64,000 nt of DNA, from the NCBI GenBank assembly GCA_027483945.1, contig JAIXTM010000001.1, forward strand, positions 154,030 to 218,029, read 5' to 3'. The notes beneath the pieces were generated by a model, which was given only the letters and a program-made list of their open reading frames with translations, had not been told where the DNA came from and searched no databases. Both the position numbers and the translations under genes were made by a program. Positions 37,618-46,515 of the stretch are shown piece after piece (the stretch's first letter is position 1; every line of letters starts with the position of its first letter). The stretch comes from Hyphomicrobiales bacterium (GTDB lineage: Bacteria; Pseudomonadota; Alphaproteobacteria; Rhizobiales; Beijerinckiaceae).

Positions 37618-40101
37618 TCAACCACGCGACGCCGCTTGGGCGTCGAGGCGGATGACCTGATCGAAGCCCGGCGGCGGCTCCTCACCGGAGAAGATCGCGA
37701 TGAAGGTGCGGCCGGACAACGCCTCCCGCAGGCTCGCGATCCGATGGGCGCCCTGGGGCCCGTCAAGGCCGAAATCGGGGCGTGATGCGATGAGAGCCTC
37801 CGGCCGGCGCAGCAGCGCGCGGGCGAGATCGACGGCAACCGCGAGATCCGGCCTGATGCCGTCCGGTCCCTCGATGCGGGTGGATAGGCCGAGGCGCACC
37901 ACATCCCGCTCCAGGTTCATGTCGGCGATGACGCCGCGCACCGCTGCCCCGACCTTCGCCTCGGCGCCCGCCATGTCGTAGGCGATCCTGCCGAAGAGCA
38001 GGTTGTCGGCGAGCGTCGCCGCGCGGCAGAGGCTGCCAGGGTCGTAGAAATCGATGGCCGGCTTCAGCGCCGGCGGCAGGAGTTGCGCGAAGGTGCGCCG
38101 GGCCCGCAGCAGCCGGGCCTCCATCGCCTCGTCGACGAGGCCGAGGCGATGGCGCGTCTCGATGTAGCGCAGGGCCAGCGCGATGAGCCGGTCGCGGTCG
38201 CGGGTCGCCCCCTCGCCGCGGCGGCTGCGGGCACGGCGCGCCACCAGGGCCTCATAAATCTCGCGCTCGTCCGCCGCCATGAAGGAAAGCCGACCGAACA
38301 GCGGATGGCCGGCGGGAATGTCCGCGAACATGTCCGTCACCGTGGTGGCGATGGACAGGCCCATCTCCGCCAGGACGGGGGCCAGGCCCTCGGCCTCCAT
38401 CACCGCACGGAAGAAGGGATGAGACGCCAAATGACCGGCGTCGAACGTATCCCCGACGGGCACGCCGAACAGGATGTTCTCGGCGATCGTCGCATAGGGA
38501 TTGTAGGCGTCGGGCCGGAAGCGCTCCACGAGATCGCCGAGGCCGGCCGAGCCGAGACGCTCGTGGACTGCCTGGCGGGCGGGCAGCACCGCCTCGGCCA
38601 AAGCCGGATGCTGGCGGGGATCGACCGGCGCGCCGAGGGCGCGGGCATCGATGATCCGTTCCAGCCCGACAGCGCGCAGGACCGCCGCGATGTCCGAATC
38701 GAGCAGCGCATTCCTTGCCTCCGGTGACAGGCCGTAGGCGAGGTTCTCGATCCACGTCGCGCCGGGAGACAGGACGGGTTCGGCGGAGGTGAAGGCGATG
38801 CGCCGCGCCCTGACCTTGGCCGGTACGGCGCCGGGATCGATGCCGGCGATGGCGGCCGAGCCCGTCGCGGGGACGGACAGGCCCGCCAGCGTGGCGGCCA
38901 GGAGTTCCGCTTCCTGGTCGCCAGGCGCCATGAGCGCGACATGGACGGGTGCGGGCGCTTCCAACGAGACGGGCCCGACGCGCAGGCCGGCCACCTGATC
39001 GGCGGCGACCAGGCCGTCCAGGATCACCACGCCCTCGGGAGACTTGGGAGCAGTGGCCCCGTCCGGCTCCCGGCGGGCGCGCAGCGCGCCCATCAGTTCA
39101 GAGACGCGGGTCAGCCGCTCGCCCGCGAGCGCACGGTCCTCGCGCCAGCGAGCGATGCCGCGGGCAGGCGCCGGCAGGAGCGCAGTCGCGACGAGCGCAC
39201 CGACGGCGTCCGGCACGCCGAGCCCGCCGCCGACTGCGATGAGGCCCGCGAGCGCGGGCGCGGCGAAGGGGGCGAGATCAGCGAATGCGTCGCGCAGCCG
39301 GCGAATGGCATCGCCGCGGTCGGTTTCGGGAGACGGCGCCGTGAGCCGTGCGGCGAAGGCCGCGAGCTCGGCCTCTTGCGCGCCATGGGCACGGACCGCC
39401 TTCCAGCGCCGGACGAGTTCCGTCTTGGCTTTGCCGATGCGAACCGCGCGGGCGGCGGTCTCGCGGGTTGACCCCGCCACGCTCCGCCGGCGCCAATGCG
39501 ACAGCAGAATGAGCGCGAGGGCGATCAACGCGACGGCAAGGCCGAGCCGCAAGTCGAGCCACGCGGCGTAGGCGATGGCGAGCGCCATGCGGGCACCGGC
39601 GAAGGCCGGCAGGGTGAGGGCCTGCGCGAGCGCGTTGCGCACGGCCGCCAGATCGGCGGCAGCCCGGCCCATCGCTTCGGTCAGGTCCAGCCCCTGGATC
39701 GTCCGTGCCTGGGTCAGCCTGCGGGCCAGGCGTGCCGAGATATCCCGCAATGCGCGGTCCGCGGAGCGGAGGCGCCAGCGGTCGATCAATACGTGGGCGA
39801 AGGCGCGCAGCACGAAAACAAGCGCGATCCACGACAGGGCGGCGACGAGCAGGCCCGTCCGGCTCAGGGGAAAGCCTTCGAACAGCACGATCCGCTCGGG
39901 ACGGCGCACGAAGGGCGGCCAGTCATAGGCAATCTGAAGGAACGGCACCCGCGCTGCGCCGGGCAGCGCGTCGGCGACCATCATGCGCGGCAGGTCGATC
40001 GTGACAAAGGCCAGCGGCAGGGCCAACACGAGAAGGCCGAACACCAGAAGGTGTCCGGCCCGACCGCTCCGCCACGCCAGCCTAACGGGGTCCCGCTCCA
40101 T
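37618..40101 (-). CDS. ABC-transporter-like membrane protein with degenerate nucleotide-binding domain
   Basis: 827 residues from ATG 40101. Membrane segments at about 15-35, 81-101, 172-200 and 277-310 resemble an ABC exporter transmembrane domain. The C-terminal half aligns in order with an ABC ATPase but lacks its catalytic residues. The Walker A position reads APGDQEAEL (392-400), with no Gly-Lys-Ser/Thr. No LSGGQ is present in 738-756. The Walker B region reads RPEALIASRPDFGLD (766-780) without the Asp-Glu pair. Three Q-loop-like modules are present: ENLAYG (452), ENILFG (541) and DNLLFG (699). I recall a related unusual ABC family in Hyphomicrobiales. ATP hydrolysis is doubtful. It is divergent from a DUF2336 gene. 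Confidence 0.75.
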   Translation of the reverse strand: MERDPVRLAWRSGRAGHLLVFGLLVLALPLAFVTIDLPRMMVADALPGAARVPFLQIAYDWPPFVRRPERIVLFEGFPLSRTGLLVAALSWIALVFVLRAFAHVLIDRWRLRSADRALRDISARLARRLTQARTIQGLDLTEAMGRAAADLAAVRNALAQALTLPAFAGARMALAIAYAAWLDLRLGLAVALIALALILLSHWRRRSVAGSTRETAARAVRIGKAKTELVRRWKAVRAHGAQEAELAAFAARLTAPSPETDRGDAIRRLRDAFADLAPFAAPALAGLIAVGGGLGVPDAVGALVATALLPAPARGIARWREDRALAGERLTRVSELMGALRARREPDGATAPKSPEGVVILDGLVAADQVAGLRVGPVSLEAPAPVHVALMAPGDQEAELLAATLAGLSVPATGSAAIAGIDPGAVPAKVRARRIAFTSAEPVLSPGATWIENLAYGLSPEARNALLDSDIAAVLRAVGLERIIDARALGAPVDPRQHPALAEAVLPARQAVHERLGSAGLGDLVERFRPDAYNPYATIAENILFGVPVGDTFDAGHLASHPFFRAVMEAEGLAPVLAEMGLSIATTVTDMFADIPAGHPLFGRLSFMAADEREIYEALVARRARSRRGEGATRDRDRLIALALRYIETRHRLGLVDEAMEARLLRARRTFAQLLPPALKPAIDFYDPGSLCRAATLADNLLFGRIAYDMAGAEAKVGAAVRGVIADMNLERDVVRLGLSTRIEGPDGIRPDLAVAVDLARALLRRPEALIASRPDFGLDGPQGAHRIASLREALSGRTFIAIFSGEEPPPGFDQVIRLDAQAASRG

Positions 40102-40243
40102 CGGCGCCGACCCTAGACCGAGACACGGGCCGCGGCCAAGCGGCTTGCCGGGCCGGCATGCGCGAAAACGGCGAAGGCTTCCGGAGCCGGTAACCCTCCG
40201 GTGACGGTTGGCCCCTATCCTGCCGGCTCGGGGACGTATTGCG

Positions 40244-41410
40244 ATGATGGCCGTGTCTTCATTGGTTGCCGAGCTGGAGGAATCGATCGCGCGCGGGTCA
40301 AAGGACCGCCGCGTCGAGACCCTTCGGCGCGTCACCGACCTTTTCCTCCTCGATGCCGAGGCCTATCAGCCGGAGCACGTGGAGGTGTTCGACATCGTGA
40401 TCGCGCGGCTCACCGCCGCGATCGAGACGCGGGCGCGCGCCGATCTTGCGCGGCGGCTCGCCGACGTGCCGAACGCTCCGCCCGGCGTGATCCGCTCGCT
40501 GGCCCATGACGAGATCGCCGTGGCGCGGCCCGTCCTGACGCGTTCGCCGCGCCTCAGCGACGCCGACCTCGTATCGGTCGCGATAGCCCGGGGCCGCGAC
40601 CACATGCTGGCGATCAGCGAGAGGCAGCAATTGTCGGAACAGGTCACCGACGTCCTGGTGACCAAGGGCGACGATGTCGTCGCCCATGCGGTCGCAGGCA
40701 ACGGCGCCGCCCGGCTCTCGCCGCGCACGCTGGACGCGCTCGTGGAGAAATCGCGAGCCGACGACGCGCTGCGCCTCCTCCTGAGCCAGCGCATCGACGT
40801 GCCGCAGGATCATCTGCGCCAGCTCATGGCCGTGGCCAAGGAAGCGGCGCGCCAGCGTCTCTCCGCGAGCCTGCCGAGCGCCGATTCCAGCCTGATCGGC
40901 CACGCCATCGACCAGGGCGCCGTCGTCATCGCGGAGAAGGTGGCGAGCAGCGGGGCGGACGCGCCGATCCAGGCCGACCTGGCCCGTCCGGCGCTCAGCC
41001 GAAATTACGAAGCCGCGCTGGCCGAGATCATGGGCGCGGTAGAGCGCAACGAGCTGAACGAGTTCGTCATTACCGAATATGCCCATCGGGGGCAGTTCGA
41101 GGAGAGCGTTTGCGCGGTCGCGGCTCTCGCCAACATCTCCCTACCTACGGCGGAGCGGCTGTTCCTCGGGTCGGACCAGGATCTGCTGCTGATCGTCTGC
41201 AAGGCGCAGAACTGGGCCTGGTCGACGGCCAAGGCCCTGGTGAAGCTGCGCGGAGAAGGACAGGCCAGCGTCCGCGACCTCGACCGGGCCATGGACAGCT
41301 ACGACCAGCTGACCCACGGAACGGCCCAGCGCGTGCTGCGCTTCCTGCATATCCGCGAGGCAAGCGCCGCAAAGCCGGCGGCGGCTCAGGGCCGGACGAA
41401 CGTCAGGTAG
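40244..41410 (+). CDS. DUF2336 domain protein
   Basis: 388 residues from ATG 40244 (ATG 40247 follows at once). The body is a long run of helical repeats, with VSSLVAELEESI at the start, DIVIARL and ETRARADLARRLAD, and further repeats with alternating Leu/Ala. This is DUF2336, a helical family restricted mainly to alphaproteobacteria and of unknown function. The 3' end overlaps trmB by 25 bases on the opposite strand. A link to the divergent ABC-like gene is possible but unproven. Confidence 0.85.
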   Translation: MMAVSSLVAELEESIARGSKDRRVETLRRVTDLFLLDAEAYQPEHVEVFDIVIARLTAAIETRARADLARRLADVPNAPPGVIRSLAHDEIAVARPVLTRSPRLSDADLVSVAIARGRDHMLAISERQQLSEQVTDVLVTKGDDVVAHAVAGNGAARLSPRTLDALVEKSRADDALRLLLSQRIDVPQDHLRQLMAVAKEAARQRLSASLPSADSSLIGHAIDQGAVVIAEKVASSGADAPIQADLARPALSRNYEAALAEIMGAVERNELNEFVITEYAHRGQFEESVCAVAALANISLPTAERLFLGSDQDLLLIVCKAQNWAWSTAKALVKLRGEGQASVRDLDRAMDSYDQLTHGTAQRVLRFLHIREASAAKPAAAQGRTNVR

Positions 41411-42081
41411 GTCGGGGCCCGTCCCTCGCGGACGGCCTTGGCCTCGTAGCGGGTGCGCGTCCAGCCGTCCCACGGAACGCGCCAATCGTCGGCGCGGGAC
41501 GCCGTCCAGACGAGGTCCGTCCGGCGGGCCGCGTGCATCAGCGTCCAGGCGGCATAATCGTCGATGTCGGTCGCGAAGCGGAACAGGCCGCCGGGCTTCA
41601 GGAGGCGCGCGATCTCGCCCAGCCGCTCGTCGCTGACGAAGCGGCGCTTGCGCTGGCGCCGCTTGGGCCACGGATCGGGGTAAAGCAGGTCGATCCGCGC
41701 GAAGGCCCCGGCCGGCAGGCGGGGAAGGAGCTGGCTGGCATCGGCGTCGTGGACGCGGATATTGCGAAGATTCCTGTCCTCGATCTCGGCGACCAGCTTG
41801 GCGACGCCGTTGACGAAGGCCTCGGCTCCGATGAAGCCGGTGGCCGGCTCGCGGGCGGCCTCGGCGGCGAGGTGCTCCCCGCCGCCAAAACCGATCTCAA
41901 GACGATAGGTGCCGAAGCCGGGCCCGAACAGGGCCTGCAGGTCGATCGGACCATCGGCCGGCACCCGAAGTGCAGGCAGGCCGGTTTCGACGCGCTCGGC
42001 CTGGGCCTGGCGCAGGCGCTTGCCGCGGCGGCGACCGTAGAAGGCGCCCGCCGGGCGCACCTCGTCGCCGCCCGAGCTCAC
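41386..42081 (-). CDS. trmB: tRNA (guanine(46)-N7)-methyltransferase TrmB
   Basis: 231 residues from GTG 42081, 4 bases after the metK stop; a longer frame would run into metK. LEIGFGGGEHL is the SAM-binding motif, and DLLYPDPWPKRRQRKRRFV is the catalytic TrmB signature. FRFATDIDDYA follows. It methylates G46 in tRNA variable loops. The order metK-trmB is conserved in the group. Confidence 0.95.
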   Translation of the reverse strand: MSSGGDEVRPAGAFYGRRRGKRLRQAQAERVETGLPALRVPADGPIDLQALFGPGFGTYRLEIGFGGGEHLAAEAAREPATGFIGAEAFVNGVAKLVAEIEDRNLRNIRVHDADASQLLPRLPAGAFARIDLLYPDPWPKRRQRKRRFVSDERLGEIARLLKPGGLFRFATDIDDYAAWTLMHAARRTDLVWTASRADDWRVPWDGWTRTRYEAKAVREGRAPTYLTFVRP

Positions 42082-42085
42082 CGGA

Positions 42086-43291
42086 TCAGCCGACCGCCTT
42101 GCGCAGCGCGTCGACGAGGTCGGTGCGCTCCCAGGAGAAGCCGCCGTCGCGGCCAGCCTTGCGGCCGAAATGGCCATAGGCGGCAGTGCGGGCATAGATG
42201 GGCTTGTTGAGGTTGAGGTGCTCGCGGATGCCGCGCGGGCGCAGGTTCATGACCTCGCGCAGCGCCTTCTCGAGCTTGGCCTCGTCCACCTTGCCGGTGC
42301 CGTGGAGGTCGACATAGACCGCCAGCGGGTCGGAGACGCCGATCGCGTAGGCGAGCTGGATCGTGCAGCGGTCGGCGAGCTTGGCGGCGACCACGTTCTT
42401 GGCGAGATAGCGGGCCGCATAGGCGGCCGAGCGATCCACCTTGGTGGGGTCCTTGCCCGAGAAGGCGCCGCCGCCATGGGGCGCCGCGCCGCCATAGGTG
42501 TCCACGATGATCTTGCGGCCGGTGAGGCCGGCATCGCCGTCGGGGCCGCCGACGACGAACTTGCCGGTCGGGTTCACGTGCCAGACCGTATCCTTGCCGA
42601 TCCAGCCATCGGGCAGCGCGCTGCGGATATAGGGCTCGACGATCTTGCGGACATCCGCGGAGCTGAGGCTCTCGTCCAGGTGCTGGGTGGAGAGCACGAT
42701 CTGCGTGACGCCGACGGGCTTGCCGTCCTCGTAGCGCACGGTCACCTGGCTCTTGGCGTCGGGGCCGAGCTTGGCGGCCTCGCCCTCGCCGGCCTTGCGG
42801 GCCTTGGCGAGCACTTCCAGGATCTTGTGCGAATAATAGATCGGCGCCGGCATCAATTCGGGCGTCTCGCGGCAGGCATAGCCGAACATGATGCCCTGGT
42901 CGCCCGCGCCCTCGTCCTTGCTGCCCTTCGCATCGACGCCCTGGGCGATGTCGGGGGACTGGGAGTGGAGGAGAACGTCGATCTTGGCGTTCTTCCAATG
43001 GAACCCGTCCTGCTCGTAGCCGATCGACTTGATCGCCTTGCGGGCGGCGGACTTCACCTTGCGCTTGAGCGTCTTCTCATCGAGAGACGTGCGGACCTCG
43101 CCCGCGATGACGACGCGGTTCGTCGTGGCCAGCGTCTCGCAGGCGACGCGCACCTCTGCCGGATCCATCCCGGCCTTGGCAGCCTCCCGGAAAAACAGAT
43201 CGACGACCTCGTCGGAGATGCGGTCGCAGACCTTGTCCGGATGGCCCTCGGAGACGGACTCGCTGGTGAAGAGGTAATTGGCGCGCGGCAC
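42086..43291 (-). CDS. metK: S-adenosylmethionine synthetase
   Basis: 401 residues from GTG 43291. [19 protein letters not shown] is the methionine/ATP loop, [10 protein letters not shown] the P-loop-like stretch and [16 protein letters not shown] the catalytic loop. It makes SAM from methionine and ATP. The 115-base gap before it holds a 14-bp inverted repeat whose 3' arm contains the AGGGA ribosome-binding site. An XRE regulator is immediately upstream on the same strand. Confidence 0.97.
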   Translation of the reverse strand: MPRANYLFTSESVSEGHPDKVCDRISDEVVDLFFREAAKAGMDPAEVRVACETLATTNRVVIAGEVRTSLDEKTLKRKVKSAARKAIKSIGYEQDGFHWKNAKIDVLLHSQSPDIAQGVDAKGSKDEGAGDQGIMFGYACRETPELMPAPIYYSHKILEVLAKARKAGEGEAAKLGPDAKSQVTVRYEDGKPVGVTQIVLSTQHLDESLSSADVRKIVEPYIRSALPDGWIGKDTVWHVNPTGKFVVGGPDGDAGLTGRKIIVDTYGGAAPHGGGAFSGKDPTKVDRSAAYAARYLAKNVVAAKLADRCTIQLAYAIGVSDPLAVYVDLHGTGKVDEAKLEKALREVMNLRPRGIREHLNLNKPIYARTAAYGHFGRKAGRDGGFSWERTDLVDALRKAVG

Positions 43292-43300
43292 TGATCGGAT

Positions 43301-43356
43301 TCCCTGTCACAACGGCCTTCAGGGCCGTGAAAAACGGCGCGACGTTGTGACAGGGA
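43301..43356 (-). promoter_or_regulatory. Inverted repeat in the metK leader that covers the ribosome-binding site
   Basis: Perfect 14-bp arms TCCCTGTCACAACG (43301-43314) and CGTTGTGACAGGGA (43343-43356) enclose 28 bases that can form smaller GGCC and GCCG/CGGC hairpins. In the metK mRNA the downstream arm ends with CAGGGA, the only Shine-Dalgarno-like sequence, 9 bases before the GTG. A folded stem would therefore hide the start site. Alternatively it is a DNA operator for a dimeric repressor such as the adjacent XRE protein. A TTGACC at about 43365-43370 (minus) could be a -35 element, in which case only part of the stem would be transcribed. Confidence 0.55.
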
Positions 43357-43388
43357 GCCGGGTTGCGGTCAAGGCGCGGAAGCGGATT

Positions 43389-43406
43389 CGTTCGTTTCGA
43401 CGAACG
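43389..43406 (-). other. Tetraloop hairpin immediately after the XRE gene stop
   Basis: Seven-bp arms CGTTCGT/ACGAACG close on a 4-base loop (TTCG on plus, CGAA on minus). It abuts the stop codon at 43407-43409 with no T tract. It may stabilise the XRE mRNA end or separate XRE and metK expression. Confidence 0.4.
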
Positions 43407-43838
43407 TCAGGCCGCGCTTTCGGCCATATCCTCTTCGGCAAGAGCGGCAACCAGTTCGATGACCCGACGCCTGACCTTCGGATTCTTGATGCGGATGAAG
43501 GCCTTGCTGAGCGCGACGCCCTCCGCCGTGCCCATGAAGTCGCTGACATAGCCCTGCCCGCCCGCCTCGGCGAATCCTGCCGGGTCGCGGGGCTCCCCGC
43601 CCGGCGCGCCCTCGAAGAAGAACTCCACCGGCACGGCGAGAATCTTCGCGATCTGCTGGAGCCGGCTCGCGCTGATCCGGTTGGTACCCTTCTCGTATTT
43701 CTGGACCTGCTGGAACGTCAGTTCCAGGGCGTCGCCCAGCCGTTCCTGGCTCATGCCCATCAGCATGCGCCGCATGCGCACCCTGGCACCGACATGCTTG
43801 TCGATGGGGTTTGGCGACTTTTCCTTCGATGCAGTCAT
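43407..43838 (-). CDS. XRE-family transcriptional regulator (PhrR-like)
   Basis: 143 residues from ATG 43838, 19 bases after the lnt stop; a longer frame would overlap lnt. The helix-turn-helix spans about 16-70: VGARVRMRRML, MSQERLGDALELTFQQVQKYEKG, and NRISASRLQQIA. The C-terminal part is helical. The position between lnt and metK matches phrR of Sinorhizobium, a low-pH-induced regulator found beside actA (an lnt homologue). The target genes are unknown; the inverted repeat upstream of metK is an obvious candidate operator. Confidence 0.85.
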   Translation of the reverse strand: MTASKEKSPNPIDKHVGARVRMRRMLMGMSQERLGDALELTFQQVQKYEKGTNRISASRLQQIAKILAVPVEFFFEGAPGGEPRDPAGFAEAGGQGYVSDFMGTAEGVALSKAFIRIKNPKVRRRVIELVAALAEEDMAESAA

Positions 43839-43857
43839 AGCGTTCCCCCGAAGCGCT

Positions 43858-45468
43858 TCAGACGGTGCGGCGATTCGCACCCCTCATGCCCAACAATGCA
43901 AAGACCGCAAACATCATTGCAAAGAATACATCCGGATATCGCCCATAGATTGTGGGCGCAAGGGCAGTCGGCAACTTCGAGTCGATGACCCCGTCCCGTG
44001 ACAGGGGCAAGGAAGCCAGTATCCGTCCGTAAGGATCGATCACGGCCGATATGCCGGAATTGGCCGCGCGCACCATCGGCAATCCCTCCTCGATGGTGCG
44101 CAGCCGGGCCTGGGCAAGATGCTGGTGGGGGCCCGGCGTGTCGCCGAACCAGGCGTCGTTGGTCAGGTTCAGCATCAGGCCGGGCCGCGGGCCTTCCGGC
44201 ATGACGGCGCCGGGAAAGATCGCCTCGTAACAGACGAGCGCAGCGGCGAGAGGAAGGCCCGGCACGGCGAAGGGCAAGCGCCGCTCCCCTGCCTCGAAAC
44301 CTCCGGGCACGGCCACGAACTGGCGGATGCCCATCCTCTCCAGGAACGCGGCGAACGCCTCGATCTGCCGCGCCAGCGGCAGATATTCGCCGAAGGGGAC
44401 GAGGTGCACCTTGTCGTAGCTGGCGCCAATCGTACCGTCATGGCCGACGACGTGGATGGCGTTGCGATAGCGGGCGTTCTCGCCGGGCAGCGACGGCAGG
44501 GCCCGAACCGCGCCGGTGACGAGCGTCACGCCCTGCGGCAGCAGGGCGGCGATCTGCGCGAGCGCGGCGGGTTGCTGCGCCAGCACGAAAGGAAAGGCCG
44601 ATTCGGGCCAGATCAGGTGCGTCGCGTCGGCGACGCCCATGGTCGCGGGCGATGTCGCCCGGTCGCTCACCGAGAGGTAGCGCTGCATGATCGCGCCGGC
44701 ATTCTCGGGCCGGAACTTGGCGTCCTGGGGCAGGTTGGGCTGCATGATGCGCAGCTTCACGCCTGGCACCTCGGCCACGGGTATCGTCGGCACGCGCCAG
44801 GCACCGTAGGCGGCGAGCGCGCCGAGGACCAGCGCGCCGGTCACGGGGGACGCCCACGGGCGGCGGCGCGTCGTGCCGAGGGTGGCCGGGGATGCGGCAA
44901 TGGCGACCGCCAGGAGCCCGAGCCCGTAAAGCCCGACCACAGAAGCGAGTTGCGCGGTCCATAGATGGGTACCGAGCGCCATGCCGTAGCTGTTCCACGG
45001 AAAGCCTGTGAGGACATGGCCCCGCAACCAGTCGGCTCCGCCGAGCGCGGCGGCGAGGACAAGGATGCGCGAGGCACCCTGGCTCCAGGCGAGGCGGGCG
45101 AGGGCGAAGGCGGCGCCATGGAACAACGCGAGGCCCGCCGGCAGGCCGAGGACGCCGAGCGGCAGGGCCCAGGCGAATTTGTCGGCCTCGACCAGGAAGG
45201 CCGCGCCGAGCCACCAGAGCCCGGCGAGGAAGAATCCGAAGCCGAACCACCAGCCGAGCCCGAAGGCGCTTTTCAGGGCGTCGCGCCAGCCTGTGCCGGC
45301 CGTTCCGTCCATCAGCCAGACGGCCAGCGTCATCGAGACCACGAGGGCGGGGAACAGGTCGAGCGGGGCGAGCGCCAGCGCGCCGACGGCGCCTGAGGCG
45401 AACGCCATCAGACGGCGAGGCCAGCCCCAGGCGAGGATGACCCGCTCGGCCAGTCCCGCCAGCGTCAC
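43858..45468 (-). CDS. lnt: Apolipoprotein N-acyltransferase
   Basis: 536 residues starting at GTG 45468, which overlaps the upstream stop by 4 bases. The N-terminal half has six to eight membrane helices. The nitrilase-fold domain carries the Glu in WPESAFPF, the Lys in DKVHLVPFGEYLP and the Cys in ALVCYEAIFPG, the expected catalytic triad. It adds the third acyl chain to lipoproteins at the outer face of the inner membrane. The rhizobial homologue actA is needed for acid tolerance. Confidence 0.95.
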   Translation of the reverse strand: MTLAGLAERVILAWGWPRRLMAFASGAVGALALAPLDLFPALVVSMTLAVWLMDGTAGTGWRDALKSAFGLGWWFGFGFFLAGLWWLGAAFLVEADKFAWALPLGVLGLPAGLALFHGAAFALARLAWSQGASRILVLAAALGGADWLRGHVLTGFPWNSYGMALGTHLWTAQLASVVGLYGLGLLAVAIAASPATLGTTRRRPWASPVTGALVLGALAAYGAWRVPTIPVAEVPGVKLRIMQPNLPQDAKFRPENAGAIMQRYLSVSDRATSPATMGVADATHLIWPESAFPFVLAQQPAALAQIAALLPQGVTLVTGAVRALPSLPGENARYRNAIHVVGHDGTIGASYDKVHLVPFGEYLPLARQIEAFAAFLERMGIRQFVAVPGGFEAGERRLPFAVPGLPLAAALVCYEAIFPGAVMPEGPRPGLMLNLTNDAWFGDTPGPHQHLAQARLRTIEEGLPMVRAANSGISAVIDPYGRILASLPLSRDGVIDSKLPTALAPTIYGRYPDVFFAMMFAVFALLGMRGANRRTV

Positions 45469-46496
45469 GCGCGCCGCTCGCGCGGCTCATCCCCGGAAAC
45501 CGGGCGGGGATCGAGATCGGTCATGGCGGGCGGGGGCGGGTCGGTATCCTCGTCCCGCGCACGGCGGATGATCCGCACGCGCTTGACCCGGCGCGCATCG
45601 GCGTCGAGCACCTCGAATTCAAGCGCCTGGGGGCCCGGCACGACCTCGCCCCGCGCGGGAACGCGGCCAGCCAGCACGATGATGAGGCCGCCCAGCGTAT
45701 CCACTTCCTCGGACAGTTCCTCGGTCTCCAACGTCACGCCAAGCGTGGCGAAGACCTCGTCGAGCCCTGCGCGGGCGTCCGCCGTGAAGGTCCCGTCGCC
45801 GCTCTCGGCGATCATCGGCGCCTCATCGTCGTCGTGCTCGTCCTCGATGTTGCCGACGACCGTCTCCACGATGTCCTCGATGGAGACGAGGCCGTCGGTG
45901 CCGCCATACTCGTCGATGACGAGCGCCATATGGGTGCGCGTCGCCTGCATGCGCGCCAGAAGGTCCAAGGCCGGCATCGTGGGCGGCGCATAGAGGACCG
46001 GACGCAGGATCCGCGCGGCGGAGAGCGGCAGCGACAGGTCGACGCCGGCAAGGTTCGGACCCGAAGGCGGCACGTTGCTCCGACGGCGGCGACGGCTGCC
46101 CTCGGCGCTGGCGGCGAGGAAGTCGAGGAAATCGCGGATATGGACCATGCCGCGAGGATCATCCAGCGTCTCGCCATAGACCGGCAGGCGCGAATGACCG
46201 GCGGTGCGGAAGACCTGGAGCAATTCTCCCAGCGTGACCTCGCCTTGGATGGCGACGATGTCGGCCCGCGGCACCATCACGTCGTCCACCCGCAAGTTGC
46301 GGAGCTTCAGCACGTTCTGGAGCATGGCCTGCTCCTGCGGCGAAAACTCCGCCATCGGCGTCGTCACCGACAGGGCGTCGGCCAGCCCCTCGCGGATGGA
46401 GGATGCGTTGCGGATCCGGAGCGCCCCCAGCAGGCGCTCGCGCCAGCGGCCGCCCTGGGGCGGCTGGCCGGCATCGCTGGGACTTCGATCGTTCAT
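45465..46496 (-). CDS. CorC/TlyC (hemolysin-like) CBS-domain protein
   Basis: 343 residues with no N-terminal DUF21 membrane domain, so it is the short soluble type. A first CBS domain is seen at MVPRADIVAIQG and RLPVYGETLDDPRGMVHIRDFLDF. The second contains VIDEYGGTDGLVSIEDIVE. The C-terminal CorC_HlyC domain reads LEVLDADARRVKRVRI. The family is linked to magnesium or cobalt efflux and envelope functions; the name hemolysin is historical. Located between ybeY and lnt, as in many proteobacteria. Confidence 0.92.
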   Translation of the reverse strand: MNDRSPSDAGQPPQGGRWRERLLGALRIRNASSIREGLADALSVTTPMAEFSPQEQAMLQNVLKLRNLRVDDVMVPRADIVAIQGEVTLGELLQVFRTAGHSRLPVYGETLDDPRGMVHIRDFLDFLAASAEGSRRRRRSNVPPSGPNLAGVDLSLPLSAARILRPVLYAPPTMPALDLLARMQATRTHMALVIDEYGGTDGLVSIEDIVETVVGNIEDEHDDDEAPMIAESGDGTFTADARAGLDEVFATLGVTLETEELSEEVDTLGGLIIVLAGRVPARGEVVPGPQALEFEVLDADARRVKRVRIIRRARDEDTDPPPPAMTDLDPRPVSGDEPRERRA

Positions 46497-46515
46497 GGTT
46501 CCTTGAAAGGGACGG

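Noticed and set aside
43301..43356. Known SAM riboswitch upstream of metK
   Set aside because: The sense strand does not match the SAM-II consensus. A TCACAACGGC stretch that recalls SAM/SAH riboswitches occurs only on the strand opposite to metK and has no downstream gene there.
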